From the NCBI GenBank assembly GCA_949130495.1, contig OX422213.1:59556678-59620677 (forward strand): DNA of 64,000 bases. The letters run 5' to 3'. Within the stretch, counting starts at the first letter, position 1. Every line of letters starts with the position of its first letter. Of the stretch, positions 47,665-59,570 are shown one piece after another. A model generated the notes under the pieces. The model ran no database searches. It was given only the letters and a program-made list of their open reading frames with translations, and had not been told where the DNA came from. The DNA comes from Sambucus nigra. Lineage: Eukaryota > Streptophyta > Magnoliopsida > Dipsacales > Adoxaceae. The position numbers were made by a program, and so were the translations under genes.

Positions 47665-50552
47665 TGTAACACCCCGTATTTTCAAGCATCGTATATTTAA
47701 TTAATTCGGCTAATTTAAATTACTTGTGTGTCGTAATTTAATTGAATTAATTATTATGAGTTTATTTAAATATTAATCGGGAAAGTTAATGGTTAATATT
47801 TATGGAAAATAATTGCTAAGTGAATAGTAATAATTTATTTACATCATAACGAGTGATAATCATATGGTATTAGTTTATCTCAACTGGGAGTTGGGGATAG
47901 ACTATATTGAGGTCGAGATAGGGACTTTTAGTAAAGTAATTCGAATGATAATTATGAGTGCACGGTTGATTTCGGATAGGTAGGGATAATCAAAAAAGAG
48001 TACCCGGGAGTAGTAAATGGGTCTCTTGGCATTTCTAGGTATAATCGGGCCCACACTGGGGTGTTTGGGCCATTTCAATTTATCTTATGAGCATAATTTT
48101 GGGAATTTCATACTAAAACCTAAGTTAGAGAGTTTGTGGCAGTCATGTTTCAAAAAGAAAACCTTAGTTCTGCAGAGAAGAAAAGAGGGAGAAAGTAAGG
48201 AGATTTTGTGGAGCCAAAGCAAAGGAGATTCTGTGTGTTCTTCGTCAAATCATCGTCGACCCCAAAGGAAATCGGACCATACGAACCAGTACAGGCAAGT
48301 GGTTAACTTGATTTTAATTTAATTTACAGTCTTCGATTCATATCATAGTGGGTGTGATAAAAATCCATTTTTGGGGTGGGTTAACATAGAAACTGGTTTT
48401 TAATTAATTGAATATTATATGTGGATTATGTATTTAAGGAAGATTGATATCTCAAGTGTACTGTTGGAATTAAGACTTGTGATTTGAACCCAGATATTTA
48501 TCTCGTTTAAATTGATGATTAATGAAATCAAATTGAGATGGAGGTATTATAAATCTTGTATAATTCGATTTATGAATTTAGAGATGAATTTATGTACTGT
48601 AAATAATTGGGGATTAGAGGACAAATTTCAGACCTGTGTTGTTGGTTGATAATAGATTTAAGATTTGAAACTGTTAGAATTTTGTGGTAGTCTCAAAGGG
48701 GTTATAGATATTGATTATGGGTAAATGAGAGCTTAAGGTTTAAACCATGGCTGAAGTCGTAACAGGGAAGACGAAGGGAAAAAGACCCAAGCGATCGTTC
48801 GAGCGACCTGGGGAATCGTTCAAGAGCCATGCACCTATCGTTCAAACGACATGGTGAGTCGTTCGAGCTACGTGGGGAAAACCCAAGAGCAGTTCGAATT
48901 ATTTTTCTTTTGGCTAGAGAAGCTTTGGGCTAAAAGAGGTTATCAGTAAGGGAACCATATTTTCTCTCATATTTAAGGATTTAAAAACAGTTAGATATAA
49001 GCAATTGTGTAGAAAGATAAAGAGTGTGAGATTTAGATTATGGAATTTGGGGCGATAGATTCTAAAGTATAAATTAAGGGGCGAGTGGATGTGTCCGGGC
49101 ATTTTTGTTGGGTGATACCATTTTAATAAATTAATTAGTGTGAAATTAATTAAATTTAGAGTCGGGGAATTGACGTGGATATTTTAGACTAGTGCTGCGA
49201 GAGTTAGGCACGGATTAGCTGAGTTTACGTTAATTATATATATACGGAAAGTGCAACAGTATATATATTATTGTGGGCTCTTTTAATATTAGTGTAGATA
49301 TTTTTATAATTGCATACCCCTCTAGTGCTATCATAGGAGGTTGGGCGATGTGGGTGAATCCTCTGGCTAGTGAATGCAGGGCGAGTATAATCCTCAGGTC
49401 ATAGCGTTCGATATTTTATGTTGTGATTCTTTTTTAGGTGAGATGCTTTGGGTAGGATTCTGTCTCACACTCGGAAAAATATGACCGCCTCCACTGCGTT
49501 AATTATTTATTTATGATTCGATATGAGCGAACCGTCTCCTGGTATCCAAGTTGGATTGAGTATACTTGGGATGATAACATTTTAGAGAAAACATTCGATG
49601 AGTTATTACTCGGGATGATGGATACTATATACAACATGTGTGTGAATATATAGTATATTTATATGTAGATAATAGTGTAGATAATGATATACTCGTGACA
49701 TACCTGGAGTGAAATGTCATTGTTTATATAACTAGTGAAATTGTTATATAGTTATTTTAAGATGAGAAATTAAGTTAATGTGAGAAATAACTTATGAATC
49801 ATTAGTAAAAGTTACTCGGGCTAGAGTAAGGCGTCAGACATCGTTTATGACAAGGATAATTAGGCGGGGTAGTGTAGCTATGAGGGTTATAAGGAAAAGA
49901 GGTAGGTGTGCACAATAGTTAAGAGGTGAGTATTATCTCAAGTGAGCGCGACACTAGCGTAAATATGAAAGTATTCATGTATTTTAGTTACTGCAAACTT
50001 AACCATTTGCTAAATATTTTGGGTTCTAACCCTTGCTGCAAATATTTTTAAGAACCTTTTAGGTGTCTAACCACAGGGACGCCGGATTTGAGATTCTAAT
50101 TCCTGGGATACGCAGCTGCGACATATGTAGATGCATGTTGGAAGTGGATTAAACGCATCATTTCTTCATTCCTAGATTAGGGATCTCATTTCAGTACAAT
50201 CCATTTATTGTGTCTTGCCCATTTAATTTCAGATTCAGTATTTGGATTATTTTACTTGTTGGATTATTATGTTGGATTTTGATTTATAGCCGATGGTTTA
50301 TTCGGCCAGTTTTTCAGTTATTTATTCAGCTTTGCTTTTAGACTCAGTGATGGTGTGCATGGATTTATTATTCCGCATGTATTTTTATCTGTCTAATGAA
50401 AGATAAAATTTTGCACCAGTTTAATTAATTAATTAGGTGATTAGTAATTAATATGGTTTTTGAGAATGATGCTAAGAATGAACGCAATGGAAATCATGTT
50501 TTAAATTAATAAAGGATTGATCAACTGGTATTTAAATAAGTGCGGTGTCACA
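47665..50552 (+). repeat. 3' LTR of P, complete (2888 bp)
   Basis: Starts TGTAACACCCCG and ends GCGGTGTCACA. It matches the split 5' LTR. TCGTTCGA-type palindromes lie at 48788-48875, with one more than in the 5' copy. No TATA box could be chosen with certainty. Confidence 0.9.
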
Positions 50553-50646
50553 AAGTTTTATTGACTATTTATCCATTAATTAAGTTCTATTTTAAAGGTG
50601 TACACAGTAAATATTACTATATGTGTAATTTTTTTCATTAAAATAT
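50553..50646. other. Unassigned spacer between P and the CACTA element
   Basis: 94 bp of A/T-rich sequence. It begins AAGTT, probably P's target duplication, and ends TAT, the CACTA target. Confidence 0.5.
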
Positions 50647-50670
50647 CACTACACCAAAAATGCTAATCTG

Positions 50671-50805
50671 GCACGCTGAAGGAAGGAGATTCTGGCATAG
50701 TTTAAAACCGTGCCAAAATCTGGCGCGATTTTATCGTAATCTGGCACAGTTTAAAACAGTGCCAAAATCTGGCACCATTTTAAATAGTGCCAAATATGGG
50801 TATGC
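50671..50805. repeat. Left subterminal repeats of the CACTA element
   Basis: Several copies of a motif around 'ctggcacagtttaaaacagtgcca', each nearly self-complementary. Subterminal repeats of CACTA elements are binding sites of the element-encoded protein. By position these are their equivalent. Confidence 0.75.
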
Positions 50806-50876
50806 TTAATTAAAAAAATAAAACCCCAAAATTTCAAGTGGGGACCAAAATTTCAAGAGGACCAAATCATTCTAAC

Positions 50877-50907
<31 letters not shown>

Positions 50908-51447
50908 CGAGACCCGCTACCCACCCCCGCCCTCCCTCTTGATGACACGCTGCCACCCCCACTGCCACCCACCCTCTTTCTCCACTGCAACCTACTATTA
51001 TCCCAACCACACCGCAGCTTTTGTTCTTTCCCGGAGCTTTTGTTCATTCATTCATTGTAAGGTGTAGGGTCGTTTTGGGGGTATTCATTCATTCCCAGAG
51101 CTTTTGTTCATTCATTCATTATAAGGTATTCATTCATTGTTTCAATCACATTCATTTCATTTCAATTCGTATATCGCTTCAATGGTAACTTACTTGATGG
51201 TATTAAGATGTAGGGTCGTTTTGGGGGTTTTTTACAAGAACACTACGATGTTTTTTGGTATTAGATCTACCATAACGTACGGATTTAATGCCTTTGTTGT
51301 TACATTGTTTGGGATCAGGACCCATATGCTGCACGGTTCAGAAAATTGAAAAAACTAGCATATACCCAGATGATGTTTTCTGCATCTATCTATCTAATGG
51401 GTAATTATTATCTAATGGGTAATTATTATCTTTTGAATTAAATGCAG
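50806..51447. other. CACTA interior before the captured exons
   Basis: A CT run (50877-50908), a C-rich stretch, repeats of CATT (51045-51140) and a short duplication of 'tgtagggtcgttttggggg' (51064 and 51211). The exon-like frame 51137-51349 has no recognised motif. The region may be the 5' flank or leader of the captured expansin-like gene. Confidence 0.4.
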
Positions 51448-51836
51448 CTGGGGCATGTGGGTATGGTTTCTCGGCTATAAGCTTAAGTGCTGGGCAACTT
51501 GCAGTTGTTGTACCTAACATTTACAAAGATGGAGCTGGTTGTGGTTCATGTTTTCAGGTATGCACATTTAGAGTTTTTAGTTTATAAATGTGCATAAATA
51601 CAGTAAGTGTGAATTTTCTTTTTATTTGAGGGAGTCTAATCTAAATTAATTTTGCAGATAAGGTGCAAAAATGCAGCCCTTCGTAACAAAGAAGGGACTA
51701 GAGTGATAGTAACTGATCTCAATCGAAACAACCAGACTGATTTTGTACTCAACAGCAGAGCTTTCGTGTCTATGGATAACAAGGGTATGGACCAAGACTT
51801 TTTGAAACTTGGGCTTGTAAATGTGGAATACAGGAG
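51448..51836 (+). pseudogene. Two exons of an expansin-like A gene, captured by CACTA
   Basis: Exon 1 (51448-51557) encodes GACGYGFSAISLSAGQ and IYKDGAGCGSCFQ. A 100-bp intron (GTATGC to TTTTGCAG) follows. Exon 2 (51658-51836) encodes IRCKNAALRNKEGTRVIVTD and NNQTDFVLNSRAFVSMD and ends NVEYR at a good donor (AG|GTGAGT). The motifs match the N-terminal, GH45-like domain of plant expansin-like A proteins, which act in cell walls. The signal peptide, the exon with the rest of this domain and the C-terminal domain are missing, so this is a fragment. Confidence 0.85.
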
Positions 51837-52994
51837 GTGAGTCAAGAACTACATATATATGTATCACATATACACCCTTATTTTATGTATTTTACACCAA
51901 TGACGTGACTATGAGCTTATTGGTTTTGTTTGGAATAAGTAAATACATGTTTTTGTATTTTGTGAAAATGCTTATATATATGTCCAAATATTATAAATAT
52001 TTTTTGGATTATCATTATTGGAACTGATCCTTTATTCGGGTAGTTCATATTCACCAGTTTTGGTTTATAAACTCACTTGGGAATTTTAACTCCATTAAGT
52101 ATATTCAATGAGATTTAAGAGGAAACTGACATGTTAGAACCCCAAATGTTGCTGGCAATCAGACATCGAGAAAACATTTTCTGTAGACAATCATTATAAA
52201 TGTTTCTATTTTGTGGATATAGTGATTGTTAAAATTATGTAGATATAGTGATTGTTGTGTATTCATGTTGGGTCTTGAAGTTCAGGTGTTTGGGTTATTC
52301 TGAGCTATAATTTCTAGAGCAATTGGAATTTTTTTGCATCAAGTATAGATCCTTTCTTTTTTGAGAAGTTCCAAATTATATTTTACTAATTTTCACAATA
52401 TTCAAGTGAGGATAAAGTTTAACAATTAATATGGTAAAGTCAATTTCATCGTAAAATGTTAAATGTGCACTACATGTTTCTCGCATCATTACAGTTTTCA
52501 CACATCTTTCTTCTTTGAACTATATAGCTAGAGAGACTGGTGATTCCACGCATCATCGCATTTTACTTTGAATTTAAGGTATTCTTAAGGATTTGAATCG
52601 ATCATATGAGAGATATATTATTGATGTGCATACATTGGAATCTAAACACGATCCAAATACGTATTTTGTATTGGCTCACTGCATACATTGGAATGTGCAT
52701 ACATTGTATACATGATCTAATACATTTATGTGTATACATTACATACATTGAAATGCATACCTTCGAATCTATACCGAATCTCATTTTTAGGTGTGACTCA
52801 CTGACATGTCATATTCATATTGACTCGTATTTTGACCGCTCACCAATGGGGTACAATGGAATACGAACACGATCCAACACGAGTGCGACACATTAGCGAG
52901 TCGCACCCATTGAGTCGAAAATATGAGTCGGCATAGACAATCTTATTATTATTTTATTTTTCTATATGATATGCACCTGTGATTTGCTTCACAG
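51837..52994. other. Intron-like and unassigned sequence in the CACTA element
   Basis: A/T-rich DNA. It includes a patch of degenerate CATACATTG repeats (52625-52760) and a patch with repeated GACTC/GAGTC words (52790-52935). It is probably intron sequence from captured genes. No coding region is supported. Confidence 0.4.
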
Positions 52995-53107
52995 AGACCA
53001 TTATGTAGAAAATCAATGTACTGTGATGCATGTTGTGTATCGTGTTGGAGTTGACAAGTATGATATTGGATTTGGGTTTGGCCATTTTGGTATTGTCGTT
53101 GATGATG
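52995..53107 (+). pseudogene. Exon of glyoxalase I (lactoylglutathione lyase), captured by CACTA
   Basis: Between an acceptor (CTTCACAG) and a donor (GATGAT|GTAAGT) the frame reads VYRVGVDKYDIGFGFGHFGI and VVDD. This matches the GVDKYDIG.GFGHF segment of plant glyoxalase I, which includes a metal-binding region. The enzyme converts the methylglyoxal-glutathione adduct. Only this short exon is present, so no function is expected. Confidence 0.7.
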
Positions 53108-53553
53108 TAAGTTTCTGTTGAATTTTTATGTTGTTGATATATATTTGGTCTTACATTTTCCCCGTTGCAAGTGAACCTCCTTATGTTTATTTTATTTTTC
53201 AATCACATATACTTGAACATGCCTTACATTATGTGAATTTCATATTCTTGATCACTGCAAATTATCTATTGATTGGCTACACAATCAATAACGATCAATG
53301 GCTACACAATCAATGGCTATGATCAAAATGAATGTGTATATTACATAAGATGTGTATAATACCTTTGTACCGTATATATAGTCGCTACATGTAAATTGAT
53401 TGTGTATATTACATGTAGCTATGATCAAAATGATTTAAGAATTTCCTAAGTTTAAGCCACGTTATTACTCGTGAGTTTAAGAATTTCATATGGAATGATT
53501 TGTGTTACAAGTAGCCTTATCAATATAAATAATTTGTTTCGCCTTACTTACAG

Positions 53554-53670
53554 GGGGATGTATGTATGTTGCGACCTAAGCTACAAAGAGGAAGAATTTG
53601 AAGTTGTTGACATGTTGTTAGAGTCTGTAGGCTTTGTTGAAATCGACACCGATTCTACATGTTTGTAAAT
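53554..53670 (+). other. Unrecognised terminal exon candidate
   Basis: After an acceptor-like TTACTTACAG a frame of 38 residues (MYVCCDLSYKEEEFEVVDML...) ends in TAA at 53666-53668. It is likely a third captured piece, or the end of the glyoxalase piece in an altered form. I do not recognise it. Confidence 0.35.
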
Positions 53671-53846
53671 TTCTTAGTGTTTATGTTCGATTGATTCATC
53701 TTGTGGTTATAGTTATCTGATTAAAAGAGATAGAAAGATTAGAGAACATACATGTTTAATAAAAAAATCATTTCCCTTTTTAGACAAATGAAAATGCGAA
53801 TAATTTTAATGCAAACTTGAAAATATCTAGATTAGGCTTAAAAAGA

Positions 53847-56800
53847 TGTCACACGGGATCAATGTAACTTGTAGAAACTGATCGCATAGTCATAGGTCTT
53901 CCGGTTTGAGAATATGATGATAATTTCAAAATATGTAGATTAGGCTTGAAACAAGATCTTCGAGGGTGAAAACCCAAACCAGCACCCAAACGACCCCTAA
54001 GAGGCACGAACACCTCGCACGGGACCAATGTAACTTGTACAAACTGACCGTGCAGTCCCGGGTCTCCCGATTTGAGAAAACAACGATAATTTGCAAAAAT
54101 CAAACTTTGACTTAAAAACAAGCCGTTAAGGGCGAAAACCCAAACGAGCCCCCAAACGACCCCGTAGGAGGCACGAACACCTCTCACGGGACCAACGTAA
54201 CTTGTAGGAACTGACCGCGTAGTCCCGGGTCTCCCGATTTGAGAGTAGGACGATAATTTCAAAAATTAATACTTAGACTTAAAAACAGTCCGTTAAAGGG
54301 TGAAAACCCAAACGAGCCCCCAAACGACCCTGTAGGAGGCACGAACAGCTCGTACGGGACCAACATAGATTGCAGGAACTGACCGCGTAGTCCCGGGTCT
54401 CCCGATTTGAGAGTATGATGATAGTTTGCATAAATCACACTTTGACTTAAAAACAGTCCGTTAAAGGGTGAAAACCCAAATGATACCCCAAACGACCCCG
54501 TAGGAGGCACGAATACCTCTCACGGGACCAACGTAACTTGTAGGAACTGATCGCGTAGTTTCGGGTCTCTCGGTTTGAGAGTATGACGATAATTTGCAAA
54601 AATCACACATTGACTTGAAAATAAGCCGTTAAAGGGTGAAAACCCAAACCAACCCCCAAACGACCCCGTAGGAGGCACGGACACCTCTCACGGGACCAAT
54701 GTAACTTGTAGGAACTGACCCCGTAGTTTCGGATCTCCCGGTTTGAGAGTATGACGATAATTTGCATAAATCACACTTTGACTTGGAAACAAACCGTTAA
54801 AGGGTGAAAACCCAAACCAGCCCCCAAATGACCCCGTAGGAGGCACAAACCCCTCGCACGGGACCAATGTAACTTGAAGGAACTAACCGCGTAGTCCCGG
54901 GTCTCCCGGTTTGAGAGTATGACGATAATTTGCAAAAATCACACTTTGACTTGAAAACAAGCAGTTAAAGGGTGAAAACCCAAACCAGTCCCCAAACGAC
55001 CCCATAGTAGGCATGAACACCTCGCACGGGACCAACGTAACTTGTAGGAACTGACTGCGTAGTCCCAGGTCTCCCGGTTTGAGATTATGATGATAATTTG
55101 CAAAAATCACACTTTGACTTAAAAACAGGCCGTTAAAGGGTGAAAACCCAAACGAGCCCCCAAACGACCCCGTAGGAGGCACGAACACCTCTCACGGGAC
55201 GAACGTAACTTGTAGGAACTTATCGCGTAGTCCCAGGTCTCCCGGTTTGCGAGTAGGACGATAATTTGAAAAATTAACACCTAGACTTAAAAACAGTCCG
55301 TTAAAGGGTGAAAACCCAAACGATCCCCCAAACGACCCCGTAGGAGGCACAAACCCCTCGCACGGAACCAACGTAACTTGTAGGAACTGATCGCATAGTC
55401 CTGGGTCTCCCGGTTTGAGAGTATGATGATAATTTGCAAAAATCACACTTTGACTTAAAAATAAGCCGTTAAAGGGTGAAAACCCAAACCAGCCCCCAAA
55501 CGACCCCGTAGGAGGCACGAACACCTCGTACGGGACCAATGTACCTTGTAGGAACTGACCGCATATTCCCAGGTCTCCCGGTTTGAGAGTATGACGATAA
55601 TTTGCAAAAATCACACTTTGACTTGAAAACCAGCCGTTAAAGGGTGGAAACCCAAACCAGTCCCCAAACGACCCTGTAGGAGGCACGAACACCTCGCACG
55701 GGACCAACATAGCTTGTAGGAACTGACCAAGTAGTCCCGGGTCTCCCGATTTGAGAGTATGACGATAATTTGCAACAATCACACTTTGACTTAAAAACAG
55801 GCTGTAAAAGGGTGAAAACCCAAACGAGCCCCCAAACGACCCCGTAGGAGGCACGAATACCTCTCACGGGACCAACACTTGTAGGAACTGACTGCGTAGT
55901 CCTGGGTCTCCCGGTTTGCGAGTAGGATGATAATTTGTAAAATTAACACTTAGACTTAAAAACAGTCCGTTAAAGGGTGAAAACCCAAACGAGCCCCCAA
56001 ACGACCCCGAGGAGGCACAAACACCTCGCACGGGACTAACGTAACTTGTAGGAACTGATCGCGTAGTCTCGGGTCTCCCAGTTTAAGAGTATGATGACCC
56101 TTAAGAGGCACGAACACCTCGCACGGGACCAATGTAACTTATAGGAACTAACAGCGTAATCCCGGGTCTCTCGGATTGAGAATATGACGATAATTTACAA
56201 AAATCACGCTTAGACTTAAAAACAAGCCGTTAAAGGGTGAAAACCCAAATCAGCCCTCAAACGACCCCATAAGAGGCACGAACACCTCGCATGGGACCAA
56301 TGTAACTTATAGGAACTAACCGCGTAGTCCCGGGTCTCCCGGTTTGAGAATATGACGATAATTTGTAAAAATCACACTTAGACTTAAAAACAAGCCGTTA
56401 AAGGGTGAAAATCCAAACCAGCCCCCAAACGACCCCGTAGGAGGCACGAACACCTCGCACGGAACCAATATAACTTGTTGGAACTGACAGCGTAGTCCCG
56501 GGTCTCCCGGTTTGAGAATACGACGATAATTTGTAAAAATCACACATAGACTTAAAAACAGGCCGTTAAAGGGTGAAAACTTAAACCATCCACCAAACGC
56601 CCCCGTAAGAGGCACGAACACCTCGCATGGGACCAATGTAACATGTAGGAACTGATCGCGTAGTCCCAGGTCTCGCCATTTGAGAATATGACGATAATTT
56701 GCACAAATCAACACTTAAACTTAAAAACAGGCCGTTAAAGGGTGAAAACCTAAACCAGCCCCCCAACGGACTCGTAAGAGGCATGGACACCTGGCATGGG

Positions 56801-59570
56801 ACCAATGTAACTTGTAGGAACTGACCGCGTAGTCCCGGATCTACCGATTTGAAAATAAAATCTACACTTAAACTTAAAAACAAGTCGTTAGAGGGTGAAA
56901 ACCCAAACCAGCCCCCAAACGACCCCGTAGGAGGCACGAACACCTCGCACGGGACCAATGTAACTTGTAGGAATTAACCGCATAGTCCCGGGTCTCCCGG
57001 ATTGAGAATATGACGATAATTTGGAAAAATGACACCTAGACTTAAAAACAAACCGTTAAAGGGTGAAAACACAAACTAGCCCCCAAACGACCCCGTAAGA
57101 GTCACGAACATCTCGCACGAGACTAATGTACCTTGTAGGAACTGACCGCGTAGTCCTGGGTCTCTCGGTTTGAGAATATGACGATAATTTGCAAAAATCA
57201 CACTTAGACTTAAAAACAAGCCATTAAAGGGTGAAAACTCAAACCAGCCCCCAAACGACCCCGTAAGAGGCACGAACACCTCGTACGGGACCAATGTAAC
57301 TTGTAGGAACTGACAGCGTAGTCCCGCGGGTCTCCCGGTTTGAGAATACGACGCTAATTTGCAAAAATCACACTTAGACTTAAAAACAGGCCGTTAAAGG
57401 GTGACAACTTAAACCAGCCACCAAACTCCCCCGTAAGAGGCACGAACACCCCGCACGGGACCAATGTAACTTGTAGGAACTGACCGCGTAGTCCCAGGTC
57501 TCCCCATTTGAGAATATGACGATAATTTGCAAAAATTAACACTTAAACTTAAAAACAGGTCGTTAAAGGGTGAAAACCTACACCAACCCCCAAACGGACT
57601 CGTAAGAGGAACGAACACCTCGCACGGGACCAATGTAACTTGTAGGAACTGACCGCGTAGTCCCGAGTCTCCCGATTTGAAAATAAAAATCAACACTTAA
57701 ACTTAAAAACATGCCGTTAGAGGGTGAAAACCCAAACCAGCCCCCAAACAACCCCGTAGGAGGCACGAACACCTCGCACGGGACCAATGTAACTTGTCGG
57801 AATTGACCGCGTAGTCCCGGGTCTCCCGAATTGAGAATATGACGATAATTTACAAAAATCACACTTAGACTTAAAAACAAACCGTTAATGGGCGAAAACA
57901 CAAACCATCCCCCAAATGACCCCGTAAGAGTCACGAACACCTCGCACGGGACGAATGTAACTTGTAGGAACTGACCCCGTAGTCCCGGGTCTCCCGATTT
58001 GAGAATATGATGATAATTTGCAAAAATCACACTTAGACTTAAAAACAAGCCGTTAAAGGGTGAAATCCCAAATCAGCCCCCAAACGATCCCGTAGGAGGC
58101 ATGAACACCTCGCACGGAACCAATGTAACTTGTAGGAACTGACCACGTAGTCCCGGGTCTCCCGGTTTGAGAATACGATGATAATTTGTAAAAATCACAC
58201 GTAGACTTAAAAACAGGCTGTTAAAGGGTGAAAACTTAAACCATCCACCAAACGCCCCCGTAAGAGGCATGAACACCTCGCACGGGACCAATGTAACATG
58301 TAGGAAATGATCGCGTAGTCCTGGGTCTCGCCGTTTGAGAATATGACGATAATTTGCACAAATCAACACTTAAACTTAAAAACAGACCGTTAAAGGTTGA
58401 AAACCTAAACCAGCCCCCAAACGGACTCGTAAGAGGCACGGACACCTCGCACGGGACCAATGTAACTTGCAGTAACTGACCGCGTAGTCCCGGGTCTCCC
58501 GGTTTGAAAATAAAAATCTACACTTAAACTTAAAAACAAGCCGTTAGAGGGTGAAAACCCAAACCAGTCCCCAAACGACCCCGTAGGAGGCACGGACACC
58601 TCGCACGGGACCAATGTAACTTGTAGGAATTGACCGCATAGTCCCGGGTCTCCCGAATTGAGAATATGACGATAATTTACAAAAATCACACTTAGACTTA
58701 AAAACAAATCGTTAATGGGTGAAAACACAAACCAACCCCCAAATGACCCCGTAAGAGTCACGAACACCTCGCACGGGACCAATGTAACTTATAGGAACTA
58801 ACCGTGTAGTCCCGGGTCTCCCGGTTTGAGAATATGACGATAATTTGTAAAAATCACACTTAGACTTAAAAACAAGTCATTAAAGGGTGAAAACCCAAAC
58901 GACCCCGTAAGAGGCACGAACACCTCGCACAGGACCAAAGTAACTTGTAGGAATTGACCGCATAGTCCCGAGTCTTTTGGTTTGAGAACATGACGATAAT
59001 TTGCAAAAAACAACACTTAAACTTAAAAACAAGCCGTTAAAGGGAGAAAACCCAAACTAGCCCCCAAACGACCCCGTAGGAGGCACGAACACCTCGCACG
59101 GGACCAATGTAACTTATAGGAATTGACCGCGTAGTTTCGGATCTCCCGATTTGAGTATAAAAATCAACACTTAAACTTAAAAACAAGCCGTTAGAGGGTG
59201 AAAACCCAAACCAGCCCTCAAACTACCCCGTAGAAGGCACGAACACCTCGTACGGGACCAATGCAACTTGTAGTAACTCACCGCGTAGTCCTGGGTCTTC
59301 CGATTTGAGAATATGACGATAATTTGCAAAAATCACACTTAGACTTAAAAACAAGCCGTTAAAGGGTGAAAACCTAAACCAGCCCCAAACGGCCCGTAAG
59401 AGTCACGAACACCTCGTATGGGACCAATGTAACTTGTACGAACAGACCACGTAGTCCCGGGTCTCCCGGTTTAAGAATATGACAATAATTTTTAAAAATC
59501 AACACTTAAACTTTAAAACAGGTCGTTAAAGGGTGAAAACTCAAACCAACTCTCAAACAAGTCGTTGAGA
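53847..59570. repeat. Tandem array of a 168-bp monomer, about 35 copies, with a higher-order part
   Basis: Taking GAGGCAC (or its variants) as phase mark, monomers start at 54001, 54168, 54336, 54504 and so on to 59400. From 54168 to 55848 ten intervals are exactly 168 bp. A short unit of 93 bp follows (56012-56105). From 56105 the lengths cycle: 168, 168, 168, 169, 153; then 168, 168, 170, 169, 154; then 168, 168, 168, 169, 154; then a reduced set 168, 156, 169, 153. Diagnostic bases recur with the same cycle. Monomers share words such as GTAACTTGTAGGAACTGA. The minus-strand frames (for example 55192-55854) are 56-residue repeats that follow from 168 being a multiple of three. Confidence 0.95.
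56105..58587. repeat. Three copies of a five-monomer higher-order repeat (826, 829, 827 bp)
   Basis: The mark ATTGAGAATATGAC, replacing TTTGAGAATATGAC, appears at 56175, 57001, 57830 and 58657. A short monomer with TTTGAAAATAAAA recurs at about 56848, 57677 and 58504. GGACTCGTAAGAGG appears once per unit. Copies one unit apart are more alike than neighbours within a unit. Confidence 0.9.

Larger units (their letters stand above)
21596..50552 (+). mobile_element. P, decayed Tekay/Del-like chromovirus, host of the nested insertions
   Basis: P has a primer site for initiator-Met tRNA (34763), protease, RT, RNase H, integrase and a chromodomain-like end in the order of Ty3/gypsy elements. A polypurine tract AAGGGGGGAAG (47652) and the LTR start TGTAACACCCC complete it. 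Its own sequence here is 21596-23740, 34470-36760 and 45827-50552. The first 466 bp of its 5' LTR lie left of L2, outside the window. Catalytic changes and stops show that it is dead. As the recipient of L2, T and A2 it is the oldest element visible. Confidence 0.85.

Noticed and set aside
55192..55854. 220-residue minus-strand frame as a real protein gene
   Set aside because: It is four turns of a tandem repeat whose length is a multiple of three. An open consensus frame explains it without a gene.
53847..59570. Regularly repeated units resembling a CRISPR array
   Set aside because: The whole 168-bp unit is repeated with no unique spacers, and the setting is a plant transposon.
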